5,593 bases of DNA from Candidatus Zixiibacteriota bacterium (GCA_030642845.1 DAOWMZ010000158.1:1-5593); one strand, 5' to 3'; positions 1 to 5,363 are shown, counted from the stretch's first letter. The notes: generated from the letters alone by a model not told the origin. Numbers and translations are program-made.

Positions 1-1
1 C

Positions 2-217
2 GCAGAAAAGTTGAAAGTGAAATCAATAGCCTTTCCTGCTTTTGGAACGGGTGTTGGGGGATTCCCGATGCAGGCTTGCGCTAAGCTGATGATAACTTGT
101 GTGTATGGATTTATCCCGGTTGCTGAGCATCTTGAGCGAGTGCAGTTTTGTTTGTATGATGAATATGGCTATCAGGCATTCAAAGCTATATATGATGAGA
201 AAGAGAAGTTGGTGTGA
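2..217 (+). CDS. Macro domain protein, C-terminal part (5' end outside window)
   Basis: Only the last 71 codons are present; the reading frame is open to the left edge. The fragment begins AEKLKVKSIAFPAFGTG and contains the macro-domain signature SIAFPAFGTGVGGFP, the glycine-rich loop that wraps the diphosphate of ADP-ribose. It ends with the usual final strand and helix (VQFCLYDEYGYQAFKAIYDE), which resembles the VxLVIYD...A..VF ending of AF1521-like macro domains. Proteins of this family bind ADP-ribose, and many hydrolyse O-acetyl-ADP-ribose or ADP-ribosyl groups on proteins in the cytoplasm. The catalytic N-terminal half is missing here, so enzymatic activity cannot be judged. The TTG at 11-13 should not be taken as a start: homologues carry an aligned residue there and the frame continues upstream. 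The stop codon TGA (215-217) directly abuts an interspersed repeat. The family call is solid; the exact substrate is unknown. Confidence 0.85.
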   Translation, partial: AEKLKVKSIAFPAFGTGVGGFPMQACAKLMITCVYGFIPVAEHLERVQFCLYDEYGYQAFKAIYDEKEKLV

Positions 218-245
218 CACACCCTGTGTGTTTTCCCGCAAAGCG
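218..245 (+). repeat. Interspersed palindromic repeat, family B, copy 1
   Basis: A 28-nt unit reads CACACCCTGTGTG followed by TTTTCCCGCAAAGCG. A second copy in the same orientation lies at 5430-5457 and matches at 25 of 28 positions. The first 13 nt are an inverted repeat (CACAC, 3-nt loop, GTGTG). The unit begins on the base after the macro-gene stop codon. Together with the preceding GGTGTGA it also makes a second dyad (GGTGTG-A-CACACC, 211-223) that spans the stop codon. Two copies 5.2 kb apart in intergenic DNA suggest a dispersed genomic repeat. Its function is not evident. Confidence 0.6.
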
Positions 246-259
246 TTGAGTCAATTAGT

Positions 260-300
260 ATATTACAACTCAAGTAATATTAAGATTGATTCTTAATCTT
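260..300 (+). terminator. Two AT-rich hairpins after the macro gene, possible weak terminator
   Basis: Two perfect inverted repeats follow each other. The first is ATATTAC, a 7-nt loop, GTAATAT (260-280). The second is AAGATT, a 7-nt loop, AATCTT (282-300). They lie 43-83 nt past the macro-gene stop, where an end of transcription is expected. Neither is GC-rich and no clean run of T follows, so an intrinsic terminator is only one possible reading. Confidence 0.25.
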
Positions 301-335
301 CAACTTTAATGATGAGTCATAGAACAGTTCATATC

Positions 336-359
336 GGGTGGCCCACCATTTATGGTGGG
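336..359 (+). repeat. REP element, copy 1 (upstream of RAYT)
   Basis: A 5' foot GGGTGG is followed by the 18-nt palindrome CCCACCATTTATGGTGGG, which folds as a stem of 7-8 bp with a 2-4 nt loop. It is the exact reverse complement of the copy at 991-1014. A short single-stranded foot 5' of a hairpin is the arrangement that Y1 transposases recognise in REP and IS200/IS605 ends. That GGGTGG plays the guide or cleavage-site role is inference. Confidence 0.85.
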
Positions 360-373
360 GTGATAGAATATCA

Positions 374-400
374 TAATGTGATTGACACATCATCACATTA
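374..400. promoter_or_regulatory. 9-bp inverted repeat around the RAYT -35 box
   Basis: TAATGTGAT (374-382) and ATCACATTA (392-400) are perfect inverted arms with a 9-nt centre. The centre contains most of the TTGACA box (382-387) of the proposed RAYT promoter. This is how an operator for a dimeric repressor would be placed. A DNA or RNA hairpin that is itself a RAYT target is another possibility. The half-site spacing does not fit a CRP site. Confidence 0.45.
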
Positions 401-410
401 ATTAAATACT
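382..410 (+). promoter_or_regulatory. Putative RAYT promoter, possibly giving a leaderless mRNA
   Basis: A perfect -35 TTGACA (382-387), a 17-nt spacer and a -10-like AATACT (405-410, 4 of 6 matches to TATAAT) lie directly before the gene. The A of the ATG (417) is 7 nt beyond the -10 hexamer, where transcription would start. No Shine-Dalgarno sequence precedes the ATG (the region is ATTAATTAAATACTAATAAC), which agrees with a leaderless message. The promoter call rests on consensus matching for sigma-70-type factors and is unproven. Confidence 0.45.
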
Positions 411-416
411 AATAAC

Positions 417-920
417 ATGCCACTCTTAAAACACTTCGATAATCTTGGAACTGCCAGATTTATTACATTCTCCTGTTATAAAAGACATCAATATTTAGCA
501 AAAGAAATAAATATAAGAATCTTCCTCAAGCATTTAAAAATACTTAAAGAAGATCATAATGTGAAAGTTTTGGGATATGTAATTATGCCTGACCATGTTC
601 ACCTTGTTCTTTTACCACCCAATGGGATGAAGCTGGGTCGGGTGATCGGCCAATTAAAAGGAAGAAGTGCAAAGGATATTATTTCATTAGATAAAAATGT
701 ATTAAGGCGTTTAAATGGACAGCCTGCTGTTTGGCAACGGCGGTGTTATGATCATAATTGTCGAACAAGTGAGATAGTAATTGAAAAAATAAAATACTGT
801 CACAAGAATCCTGTTAATTGGGGTTTGGTTAGTAAGTCAGAAGATTGGAAATGGTCAAGTTATAATTGGTATCAGGGAGAGGGAGAAATTGTGTTGGGAA
901 TTGATGGGATTGAGGTTTAA
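417..920 (+). CDS. REP-associated tyrosine transposase (RAYT, Y1/HUH family)
   Basis: This is a complete 167-aa protein, the usual length for the single-domain Y1_Tnp (IS200-like) fold. The N-terminal ARFITFSCYKRHQYL (13-27) is the typical first strand. The metal-binding HUH motif is H60-V61-H62 within VIMPDHVHLVLLP (55-67). WQRRCYDHNCR (106-116) is the conserved block seen in RAYTs. The catalytic tyrosine is most likely Y127 in IKYCHKNPVNWGLV (125-138), matching the Y-x-H-x-NPV-x-x-GLV signature of the family. DWKWSSYNWY (143-152) is the usual C-terminal motif. Such enzymes nick and rejoin single-stranded REP DNA through a 5'-phosphotyrosine link. All key residues are present, so the gene appears intact. 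It stands alone between REP copies and is transcribed away from the macro gene. The ATG is supported by family length although no ribosome binding site is visible. No tnpB, iscB or guide RNA companion was seen. Confidence 0.9.
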   Translation: MPLLKHFDNLGTARFITFSCYKRHQYLAKEINIRIFLKHLKILKEDHNVKVLGYVIMPDHVHLVLLPPNGMKLGRVIGQLKGRSAKDIISLDKNVLRRLNGQPAVWQRRCYDHNCRTSEIVIEKIKYCHKNPVNWGLVSKSEDWKWSSYNWYQGEGEIVLGIDGIEV

Positions 921-939
921 AGGAATTCATTATAGTAAT

Positions 940-970
940 AAGCTAGTAGCTTTATCTCTATTTGTTTTTT
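940..970 (+). terminator. Possible RAYT terminator
   Basis: A short hairpin AAGCT-AGT-AGCTT (940-952) lies 20 nt after the RAYT stop and is followed by a T-rich stretch that ends in six T (965-970). The stem is only 5 bp and the T-run is displaced, so this would be a weak terminator. The REP hairpin at 991-1014 could contribute to stopping transcription or protecting the 3' end. Confidence 0.3.
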
Positions 971-990
971 AGTTTTTGATCTGAGAGAAA

Positions 991-1014
991 CCCACCATAA
1001 ATGGTGGGCCACCC
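991..1014 (-). repeat. REP element, copy 2 (downstream of RAYT)
   Basis: The palindrome CCCACCATAAATGGTGGG is followed by CCACCC. Read on the minus strand this is identical over all 24 positions to copy 1, so copies 1 and 2 face each other across the RAYT. Six-frame translation across it on the minus strand gives a false peptide containing GGPPFMVGF, which should not be annotated as protein. Confidence 0.85.
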
Positions 1015-1035
1015 AACAACTTAAGAATAATTATT

Positions 1036-1067
1036 AAACATCTACAATAAGAGATGGACCACTCAAC
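1036..1067 (-). repeat. Decayed REP copy
   Basis: The segment AAACATCTACAATAAG followed by AGATGGACCACTCAAC aligns with copy 2 and its flanks. The right-hand 20 nt match at 15 of 20 positions, including GGxCCACxCAAC. The left arm of the palindrome has diverged and one base is inserted, so it would no longer fold. It looks like an old copy decaying between two intact ones, but chance similarity cannot be fully excluded. Confidence 0.4.
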
Positions 1068-1112
1068 GCCGTTGATTTGTAATTTATCTGACAGGTTTGT
1101 ATCAATAGTAAA

Positions 1113-1136
1113 CCCACCATAAATGGTGGACCACCC
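1113..1136 (-). repeat. REP element, copy 3
   Basis: This copy has the same orientation as copy 2 and 23 of 24 positions are identical; the one change turns the last stem position from G to A (ATGGTGGA, then CCACCC). The palindrome otherwise remains, with 7 bp retained. It lies about 60 bp beyond the 3' end of the lipoprotein gene. Copies 2 and 3 also share the bases just outside the hairpin (AAACCC at the left edge). Confidence 0.8.
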
Positions 1137-1180
1137 GACGAAATCCTCAACTACCACCCATACATTAGAGTAGTAATAAA

Positions 1181-1193
1181 CAGGCAATGCCTG
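1181..1193 (-). terminator. Small hairpin at the lipoprotein stop codon
   Basis: CAGGCAATGCCTG is a dyad (5-bp arms, 3-nt loop) placed immediately after the minus-strand TAG (1194-1196). Read on the minus strand it is followed by TTTATTAC. It might act as a weak terminator. Ten nucleotides of it, GCAGGCATTG on the minus strand, recur at 5457-5466 beside repeat family B, so it may instead be a piece of a dispersed repeat. Confidence 0.25.
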
Positions 1194-1742
1194 CTACATC
1201 TTAATGGTGAAGTTGCCGTCGAGTTCGAGCGGGGTTTGGTCGTTGTTTTCGTATTTGCCTTTTACCGTGCCAAATATTTTGTTGCCATTGATAGAATCAA
1301 CCGAAATAAATCCTGCTACCGGTAAAAATATTTTAGATTCTTCAGAGAGTTCATAATGTCCCATCAGCTGAATCAGAGATCGATCTTTTAATTGGTAAGT
1401 TCCGGTATCCGGCACGGCTGGGAGTTGGAAATAAATTGTATGCTTAATGTATTTATCAAAACCGATCATAATATCGGTCATATCTTTCATTGTATTTCCT
1501 CTAAAGCCGGTGTTAAATGTAATAATCGATCCATCACCTGATTTTATTTTTATTTCCTTAAAAGGATTGGCGATAACCGAACCGGGGATATACCTTGCCT
1601 CTTCAATTTTCACTTTACTCTGACCTTCATCAAAGATCATAAAAAGATTTCGGGAATATTTACCCGAACAGGATGACAGTACACTAATTGAGAGTATGAT
1701 CAGAAAAATTGAGACTCTGTTTCTAATAATAATAATATTCAT
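1194..1742 (-). CDS. Predicted lipoprotein of unknown function
   Basis: This 182-aa protein has a lipoprotein signal peptide: a basic start (R7, R9), a hydrophobic stretch (about 10-22) and the lipobox L22-S23-S24-C25. It should be cut before C25, lipid-anchored, and exposed in the periplasm or at the outer membrane. The mature part is strand-rich with alternating polar and hydrophobic residues. It ends in GTVKGKYENNDQTPLELDG and FTIKM, recalling the closing 'GtFxG...xxxGxF' beta hairpins of small lipoproteins in Bacteroidetes and relatives. I do not recognise a named domain, and no catalytic residues stand out. The start codon is ATG with no clear Shine-Dalgarno sequence. A separate promoter lies just upstream (1767-1795), so the gene is probably transcribed independently of the acyltransferase gene 60 nt before it, though read-through is possible. 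No link to lipid synthesis can be claimed from the sequence. Confidence 0.75.
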   Translation of the reverse strand: MNIIIIRNRVSIFLIILSISVLSSCSGKYSRNLFMIFDEGQSKVKIEEARYIPGSVIANPFKEIKIKSGDGSIITFNTGFRGNTMKDMTDIMIGFDKYIKHTIYFQLPAVPDTGTYQLKDRSLIQLMGHYELSEESKIFLPVAGFISVDSINGNKIFGTVKGKYENNDQTPLELDGNFTIKM

Positions 1743-1766
1743 ATTAATTATAACGTCTGAAAAACC

Positions 1767-1795
1767 ATTATATCAAAAATATTTATTAAAGTAAA
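1767..1795 (-). promoter_or_regulatory. Putative promoter of the lipoprotein gene
   Basis: On the minus strand, TTTACT (1790-1795, 4 of 6 to the -35 consensus), a 17-nt spacer and a perfect TATAAT (1767-1772) lie in the 60-nt gap between two genes. The start site would fall near 1760 and leave a leader of roughly 17-19 nt before the ATG at 1742. The spacing and the exact -10 make this one of the better promoter candidates in the window. Confidence 0.5.
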
Positions 1796-1802
1796 TTACA
1801 AA

Positions 1803-2930
1803 TTACAGAGGCATTTCAACGATGCGATAGCGTTTATATGGCTTGGCTCCCATCTGTTCGATACCGCGAATCATAAGTTCGTTGGTTTCCAATACCCAGG
1901 AAAGTTCGGCCCATTTGTAGCCGTTAACTTGGCCATTTTTATAGCATGTCGAGAACATCAACATCTCCAGTCCCCGTTTCTGGAAATCGGGGATTACGCC
2001 AATAGTGATAATACGGGCACCATCGATTTTGTTGCGAACCTTTGTATGCCAGAGAAGCTTTAACAAACCTAATGGGAGTAGTTTTCCTTTCAGATGGATC
2101 AAGGCCTGATTTATATCTGGTATAGCCAGGCAAAAAGCAACAGGTTGGCCTTCATGTTCGCAAATAAGAGCTATACATGGGTCAATAATCTGTTTGAGGT
2201 CTTTGGCGGTATAGAAAAATTCCTCTTCGGTCATAGGGATAAATCCCCAGTTTTGTTCCCAGGCTTTATTATAGATTTCATTTATCCGGCGAACTTCGTT
2301 ATCAAAATCTTTCATATTAATAGACCGTATAGTCACTTTGGAACGGGAAGCCAGTCTCTCGACTACTTTTTGAATTCTTGGCGGGACGGGATAATCACTG
2401 ACCAGACGGAATGCAATCAGATCCATTGCTTTTTTAAGACCAAATTTTTCCGCCATTCGGGGGAGATAGGGTTGGTTGTAGGTCATCATAACAGTAGGAG
2501 GAGAATCAAAACCTTCAATAAGAAAACCGCATTCATGATTAGTGGAGAAATTAGTCGGTCCGCGCATAGTGTTCATGCCAGCTTTTTTAATCGTTATCAT
2601 AGCTACTTTAAGAAGGGTAGAAGCAATTTCATAATTGTCCGGACAATCAAAAAAGCCAAAGAATCCGGTTTGCTCGGTGTGGAATTCGTTATGATTGAAA
2701 TTTATGCAGGTAGCAATGCGGCCAACGACTTTTTTGTTATCCATAGCCAGAAAGAGTTTTGTTGAGGAAGAATGATAAAAGGGATTCTTTTCTTTATCAA
2801 AGAACTCCAGGCGTTCGGATACCAAAGGGGTTACATAATTAGGGTCGTCTTTATATAACTTTGCAGGGTAGTTAATAAACTGCTTTAACTGAGCCGATGA
2901 CTCAACTTCGACAACATTTATATTGGTCAT
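1803..2930 (-). CDS. GNAT-superfamily acyltransferase, candidate bacterial ceramide synthase
   Basis: This 375-aa protein belongs to a family of long GNAT-fold proteins often found beside alpha-oxoamine synthases. Recognisable blocks in order are LYKDDPNYVTPL (25-36), GFFGFFDCPDNYEIA (89-103), MRGPTNFSTNHECG (122-135), EGFDSPPTVMMTYNQPYLP (139-157), then a C-terminal GNAT domain. That domain carries IGVIPDFQKRGLEMLM (310-325), in which Q317-K318-R319-G320 form the pyrophosphate-binding turn of motif A, and NELMIRGIEQMGAKPYKRYRI (350-370) as motif B. No membrane segment or signal peptide is seen, so a cytoplasmic or peripheral membrane enzyme is expected. The gene starts 6 nt after the stop of the serine-palmitoyltransferase-like gene, without its own good ribosome binding site, so the two are probably translationally coupled. 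In Caulobacter the bacterial ceramide synthase is a GNAT-like protein that N-acylates 3-ketodihydrosphingosine. The same role is inferred here from context and family resemblance; a different N-acyl transfer is possible. Confidence 0.75.
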   Translation of the reverse strand: MTNINVVEVESSAQLKQFINYPAKLYKDDPNYVTPLVSERLEFFDKEKNPFYHSSSTKLFLAMDNKKVVGRIATCINFNHNEFHTEQTGFFGFFDCPDNYEIASTLLKVAMITIKKAGMNTMRGPTNFSTNHECGFLIEGFDSPPTVMMTYNQPYLPRMAEKFGLKKAMDLIAFRLVSDYPVPPRIQKVVERLASRSKVTIRSINMKDFDNEVRRINEIYNKAWEQNWGFIPMTEEEFFYTAKDLKQIIDPCIALICEHEGQPVAFCLAIPDINQALIHLKGKLLPLGLLKLLWHTKVRNKIDGARIITIGVIPDFQKRGLEMLMFSTCYKNGQVNGYKWAELSWVLETNELMIRGIEQMGAKPYKRYRIVEMPL

Positions 2931-2936
2931 AGTTAT

Positions 2937-4154
2937 CTAACTGATTAATCCTTTTTCTCTGCCAACCCGAGCGAAAACTTCGACCACGCGGTCAAGCTGT
3001 TCATCGGTATGGGTGGCTGTATAAGATGTCCTAATCATAGCCTGTCCGGGAGGAACTGCCGGTGAGATGACCGGGTTTGAAAAGATGCCATTATCGAACA
3101 GGGCTTTCCAGAAAGTGAAGGCATCTATATCCTCTCCGACTACAATCGGTACAATCGGGGTTTCTGTTTTACCTATATCAAAACCAAGATCTTTGAATTC
3201 TTTTTGCATTCGGTGGGCATTTTCCCAGAGCCGTTCGCGACGCTCCGGTTCGGATTCTATTATATCCAATGCGGCAATAACCGATGCAGCATTAGCTGGC
3301 GGAATAGAGGCGGAGAAAATCAATGAGCGAGCACGGTGTTTGATATAGTTGATAACATCTTTATCAGCAGCTACAAATCCTCCTAAAGATGCAAATGATT
3401 TTGAAAAGGTTCCCATGGTCATGTCAACTTTATCTATAAGTCCAAAATGCTCAGCTGTGCCTGCGCCGGTTTCACCCATCACACCGACCGAATGAGCATC
3501 ATCAACCAATACACGAGCATCATATTTTTCAGCAACCTTCATCAAACGGGGTAAGTTGATAAGATCCCCTTCCATAGAGAAGACACCATCAACTACAACA
3601 AGAATTCCGCCGCGATTATTCATATTGCGGACATTGGCGATAAGGCGCTCAAAGTCATCCATATCGTTATGAGCGAATTTATAAATTTTGCCATAAGATA
3701 AACGAGTGCCATCGACAATACAGGCATGAACCTGGCGATCGATTATAACCGAGTCATTTTTTTCAACAAGAGAAGAGATAATGCCCAGATTGGTTTGAAA
3801 TCCGGTGGAAAATACCAGTGCTTCGGGGCGTTTCATGAATTTAGCAAGACGATCTTCGAGTTCGAGGTGTAAATCAAGAGTGCCATTCAGGAAGCGTGAG
3901 CCGGTGCATCCGGAGCCGAATTTTAGAACTGCTTTGGAGGCTGCTTCTTTTACTTTGGGGTGATTAACCAGACCGAGGTAGTTGTTTGAACCAACCATAA
4001 TGCAGTTATGACCATCGACAACAACTTCATCTCCGGGGGCGGATTGAATCGGGCGGAAATAGGGATAAAAACCCATTTCCATTATTTTTTGTGGATCACG
4101 ATATTTAAAGCATTTTTCAAAAAGATCGATATATTTTGTTTCAGTTTTTTCCAA
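2937..4154 (-). CDS. spt: Serine palmitoyltransferase-like alpha-oxoamine synthase (PLP enzyme)
   Basis: This 405-aa protein is a full-length fold-type I PLP enzyme of the alpha-oxoamine synthase family. Visible landmarks are YPYFRPI (30-36), typical of the SPT-like N-terminus; GSNNYLGL (55-62); SGCTGSRFLNGT (81-92); H143 in QVHACIVDG, which stacks on the PLP ring; D218 and H221 in VDDAHSVGV, which contact the cofactor; and the Schiff-base lysine K252 in GTFSKSFASLGGF (248-260). SPT condenses L-serine with a fatty acyl thioester to give 3-ketodihydrosphingosine, the first step of sphingolipid synthesis. The SKSFASLGG context is that of Bacteroidetes SPT; glycine C-acetyltransferase and 8-amino-7-oxononanoate synthase usually show (G)KALG-type sequences there. 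The start is TTG (4152-4154): an in-frame TAA at 4167-4169 rules out a longer protein, the next ATG (residue 25) would cut into the conserved N-terminus, and AAAGAG lies at suitable distance upstream. The GNAT gene follows after 6 nt. The family is certain; the substrate is inferred. Confidence 0.85.
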   Translation of the reverse strand: MEKTETKYIDLFEKCFKYRDPQKIMEMGFYPYFRPIQSAPGDEVVVDGHNCIMVGSNNYLGLVNHPKVKEAASKAVLKFGSGCTGSRFLNGTLDLHLELEDRLAKFMKRPEALVFSTGFQTNLGIISSLVEKNDSVIIDRQVHACIVDGTRLSYGKIYKFAHNDMDDFERLIANVRNMNNRGGILVVVDGVFSMEGDLINLPRLMKVAEKYDARVLVDDAHSVGVMGETGAGTAEHFGLIDKVDMTMGTFSKSFASLGGFVAADKDVINYIKHRARSLIFSASIPPANAASVIAALDIIESEPERRERLWENAHRMQKEFKDLGFDIGKTETPIVPIVVGEDIDAFTFWKALFDNGIFSNPVISPAVPPGQAMIRTSYTATHTDEQLDRVVEVFARVGREKGLIS

Positions 4155-4203
4155 GCTGTAATCTCTTTATGTAATGTTCATATCCTAAAATATTAACTAT
4201 GAA

Positions 4204-4242
4204 CAAACGTGATTTTAAGCTATTTTGTCAAGTTAATAGCTT
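4204..4242 (-). promoter_or_regulatory. Putative spt promoter with flanking inverted repeat
   Basis: In the 105-nt gap before the SPT-like gene, a perfect TTGACA (4226-4231, minus strand) lies in the 10-nt centre of a perfect 8-bp inverted repeat (AAGCTATT at 4217-4224, AATAGCTT at 4235-4242). No TATAAT-like hexamer sits 17 nt downstream. A CACGTTTG (4204-4211) does, which is 7 of 8 to the TAnnTTTG -7 element of Bacteroidetes housekeeping promoters. The dyad is placed like an operator. It could also be the 3' hairpin of the upstream outer-membrane gene, but no T-run follows it. Confidence 0.35.
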
Positions 4243-4259
4243 CAATTTAGAATAATACG

Positions 4260-5363
4260 TCAATTTATCTGGGAAAGGTTGAAATTTACTGTGAAACCCC
4301 TGTAAATAATTCCATCAAGAGTTGAATTGTTATGAGACTGCAGGTATTTGAGGGTCAATTTGTTTGTAAAGAAATTTATAAAGAAATTGGACTTAGACGA
4401 TTCTCCACCCGTCAGAAAAAGAATTGATTTCATGATACCTCGGCTGTTTACCGTAAAACCCCAGGTGCTATAATCTGATTCTCTTTCAGGTTTCCCGGTA
4501 CGAATTGCAAAAGCCTCAAGCACATCAATTTCAACTCCTATTTTTGAATAGTCAAATTTATTTTGACGGTTCTCATCCTCAATTGATGAGGTAGCAGTGG
4601 CTATATTCCAATTGCCAAAATTCATTTTATAATCCAAACCTAGAGTTAATGCAACTCCATATCTATTAGCTGAATTAAGGTCATCATAAAATCCACCTGT
4701 TCTAAAGAATGGTCCCATATTTGAGTGAGAATAGCCTATTGAGGGAGTAATAATGATACAATAATTTTTATCATCCATCTTTATTAGTTTTCCTAATGGT
4801 GCTCTAAGGATAAAACCCAAATCAACTGCTACACCACTGATATAATATTCTTCAAAATATTTTATGTTAACTCCTGCACCAACCTCAATCGGACCTTTAA
4901 ACCCAAATCCAATTGATGCATTATATGATTTTAGTATCAATTTAAATGTTTCAGATGGTTGTCTGAAATAGTCAATTTCATCATGTTCACTGCTTATTCG
5001 AGAATATGAAAATGCAAAGTTTAAACCGATGCTATTACCAGTCTTATACTTATGTTTGAAAATCGGTAACATCAAAGATGGGTAATTTTTTTTAATTTTG
5101 TACCAAAAAGATTTATAACTTGTACCGGAGTAGGGTGTAAGTGTAATGTGATTTTCCAGATATGAAAGTCCCAAACTTCCCGGGTTAAAATAAAAGGAGT
5201 ACTCATCGACCAATGCCACACCAAGTTGTCCCATACCATTGGAACGGACAGATGGGGATTCAAGTAGAAATTGTCCACCATAGGAGCCAATTTTTTTCTG
5301 GCTAAAAATTGTACCTGGAATCAAAAGAAAAGATATTATAGTAAAGATAATAAATTTTTTCAT
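4260..5363 (-). CDS. Outer-membrane beta-barrel protein, PorV/PorQ-like
   Basis: This 367-aa protein has a clear Sec signal peptide (MKK, hydrophobic 4-19, probable cut near TIFSQ, about residue 21-22). It then shows the motif SPSVRSNGMGQLGVALVDE (36-54) and YFNPGSLGL (58-66). This is the 'aRa.GMGgagvAlaDd...yyNPAgLa' opening shared by PorV/PorQ and FadL/OmpP1-like barrels of the FCB group. The rest is a run of alternating amphipathic strands such as SIGLNFAFSYSRI, YNASIGFGFKG, IEVGAGVNIKYFEE, NRYGVALTLGLDYKM and YRGFTVNFNL, as expected of a barrel of roughly 14 strands. The role could be hydrophobic-substrate transport or type IX secretion support; the sequence does not decide. Start choice is supported by AAAGGGAG just upstream of the ATG and by the signal peptide. 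The gene looks more AT-rich than the SPT/GNAT pair (20 G+C in bases 4261-4320 against 26 in 3481-3540). It is followed by the spt promoter region, and no functional link between them is evident. Confidence 0.8.
   Translation of the reverse strand: MKKFIIFTIISFLLIPGTIFSQKKIGSYGGQFLLESPSVRSNGMGQLGVALVDEYSFYFNPGSLGLSYLENHITLTPYSGTSYKSFWYKIKKNYPSLMLPIFKHKYKTGNSIGLNFAFSYSRISSEHDEIDYFRQPSETFKLILKSYNASIGFGFKGPIEVGAGVNIKYFEEYYISGVAVDLGFILRAPLGKLIKMDDKNYCIIITPSIGYSHSNMGPFFRTGGFYDDLNSANRYGVALTLGLDYKMNFGNWNIATATSSIEDENRQNKFDYSKIGVEIDVLEAFAIRTGKPERESDYSTWGFTVNSRGIMKSILFLTGGESSKSNFFINFFTNKLTLKYLQSHNNSTLDGIIYRGFTVNFNLSQIN

Larger units (their letters stand above)
336..1014 (+). mobile_element. REP-RAYT unit: transposase gene flanked by inverted REP copies
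   Basis: The Y1/HUH transposase gene at 417-920 is bracketed by two identical 24-nt elements in opposite orientation (336-359 and 991-1014). In the known RAYT systems, a single-copy, domesticated IS200/IS605-like transposase sits between REP palindromes and is thought to mobilise or process REP sequences dispersed through the genome. The arrangement here matches that. The unit lacks the left-end/right-end structure of a classical IS200 insertion, and no target duplication is evident. Further REP copies lie just outside on the right (about 1036-1067 and 1113-1136). Confidence 0.75.

Noticed and set aside
11..13. TTG as a start codon for a small macro-like protein
   Set aside because: The frame is open to the left edge and the upstream residues AEK fit the helix preceding the macro-domain strand, so the gene is truncated by the window and not a short gene.
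377..397. CRP-like site TGTGA...TCACA
   Set aside because: The half-sites are 11 nt apart, not the 6 nt needed for CRP, and the organism is unlikely to use that consensus.
417..920. Classical IS200/IS605 insertion with TnpB and omega RNA
   Set aside because: No tnpB-like frame is nearby and the flanks are REP palindromes, which fits a RAYT better.
336..1136. CRISPR array
   Set aside because: The repeated units are inverted with respect to each other, irregularly spaced and palindromic, with a transposase between them; no cas genes are present.
969..1187. Open frame of 72 codons on the minus strand in the REP region
   Set aside because: It runs through two REP elements and its apparent peptide (GGPPFMVGF, STIYGGFTI) is just translated repeat; no ribosome binding site or family resemblance.
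2094..2765. 223-codon open frame on the plus strand
   Set aside because: It lies entirely antisense to the GNAT gene, whose conserved motifs are unmistakable, and its product resembles nothing.
3067..3348. 93-codon open frame on the plus strand
   Set aside because: Antisense shadow inside the SPT-like gene.
5072..5290. 72-codon open frame on the minus strand
   Set aside because: Alternate frame within the outer-membrane protein gene, whose signal peptide and conserved motif are in the other frame.
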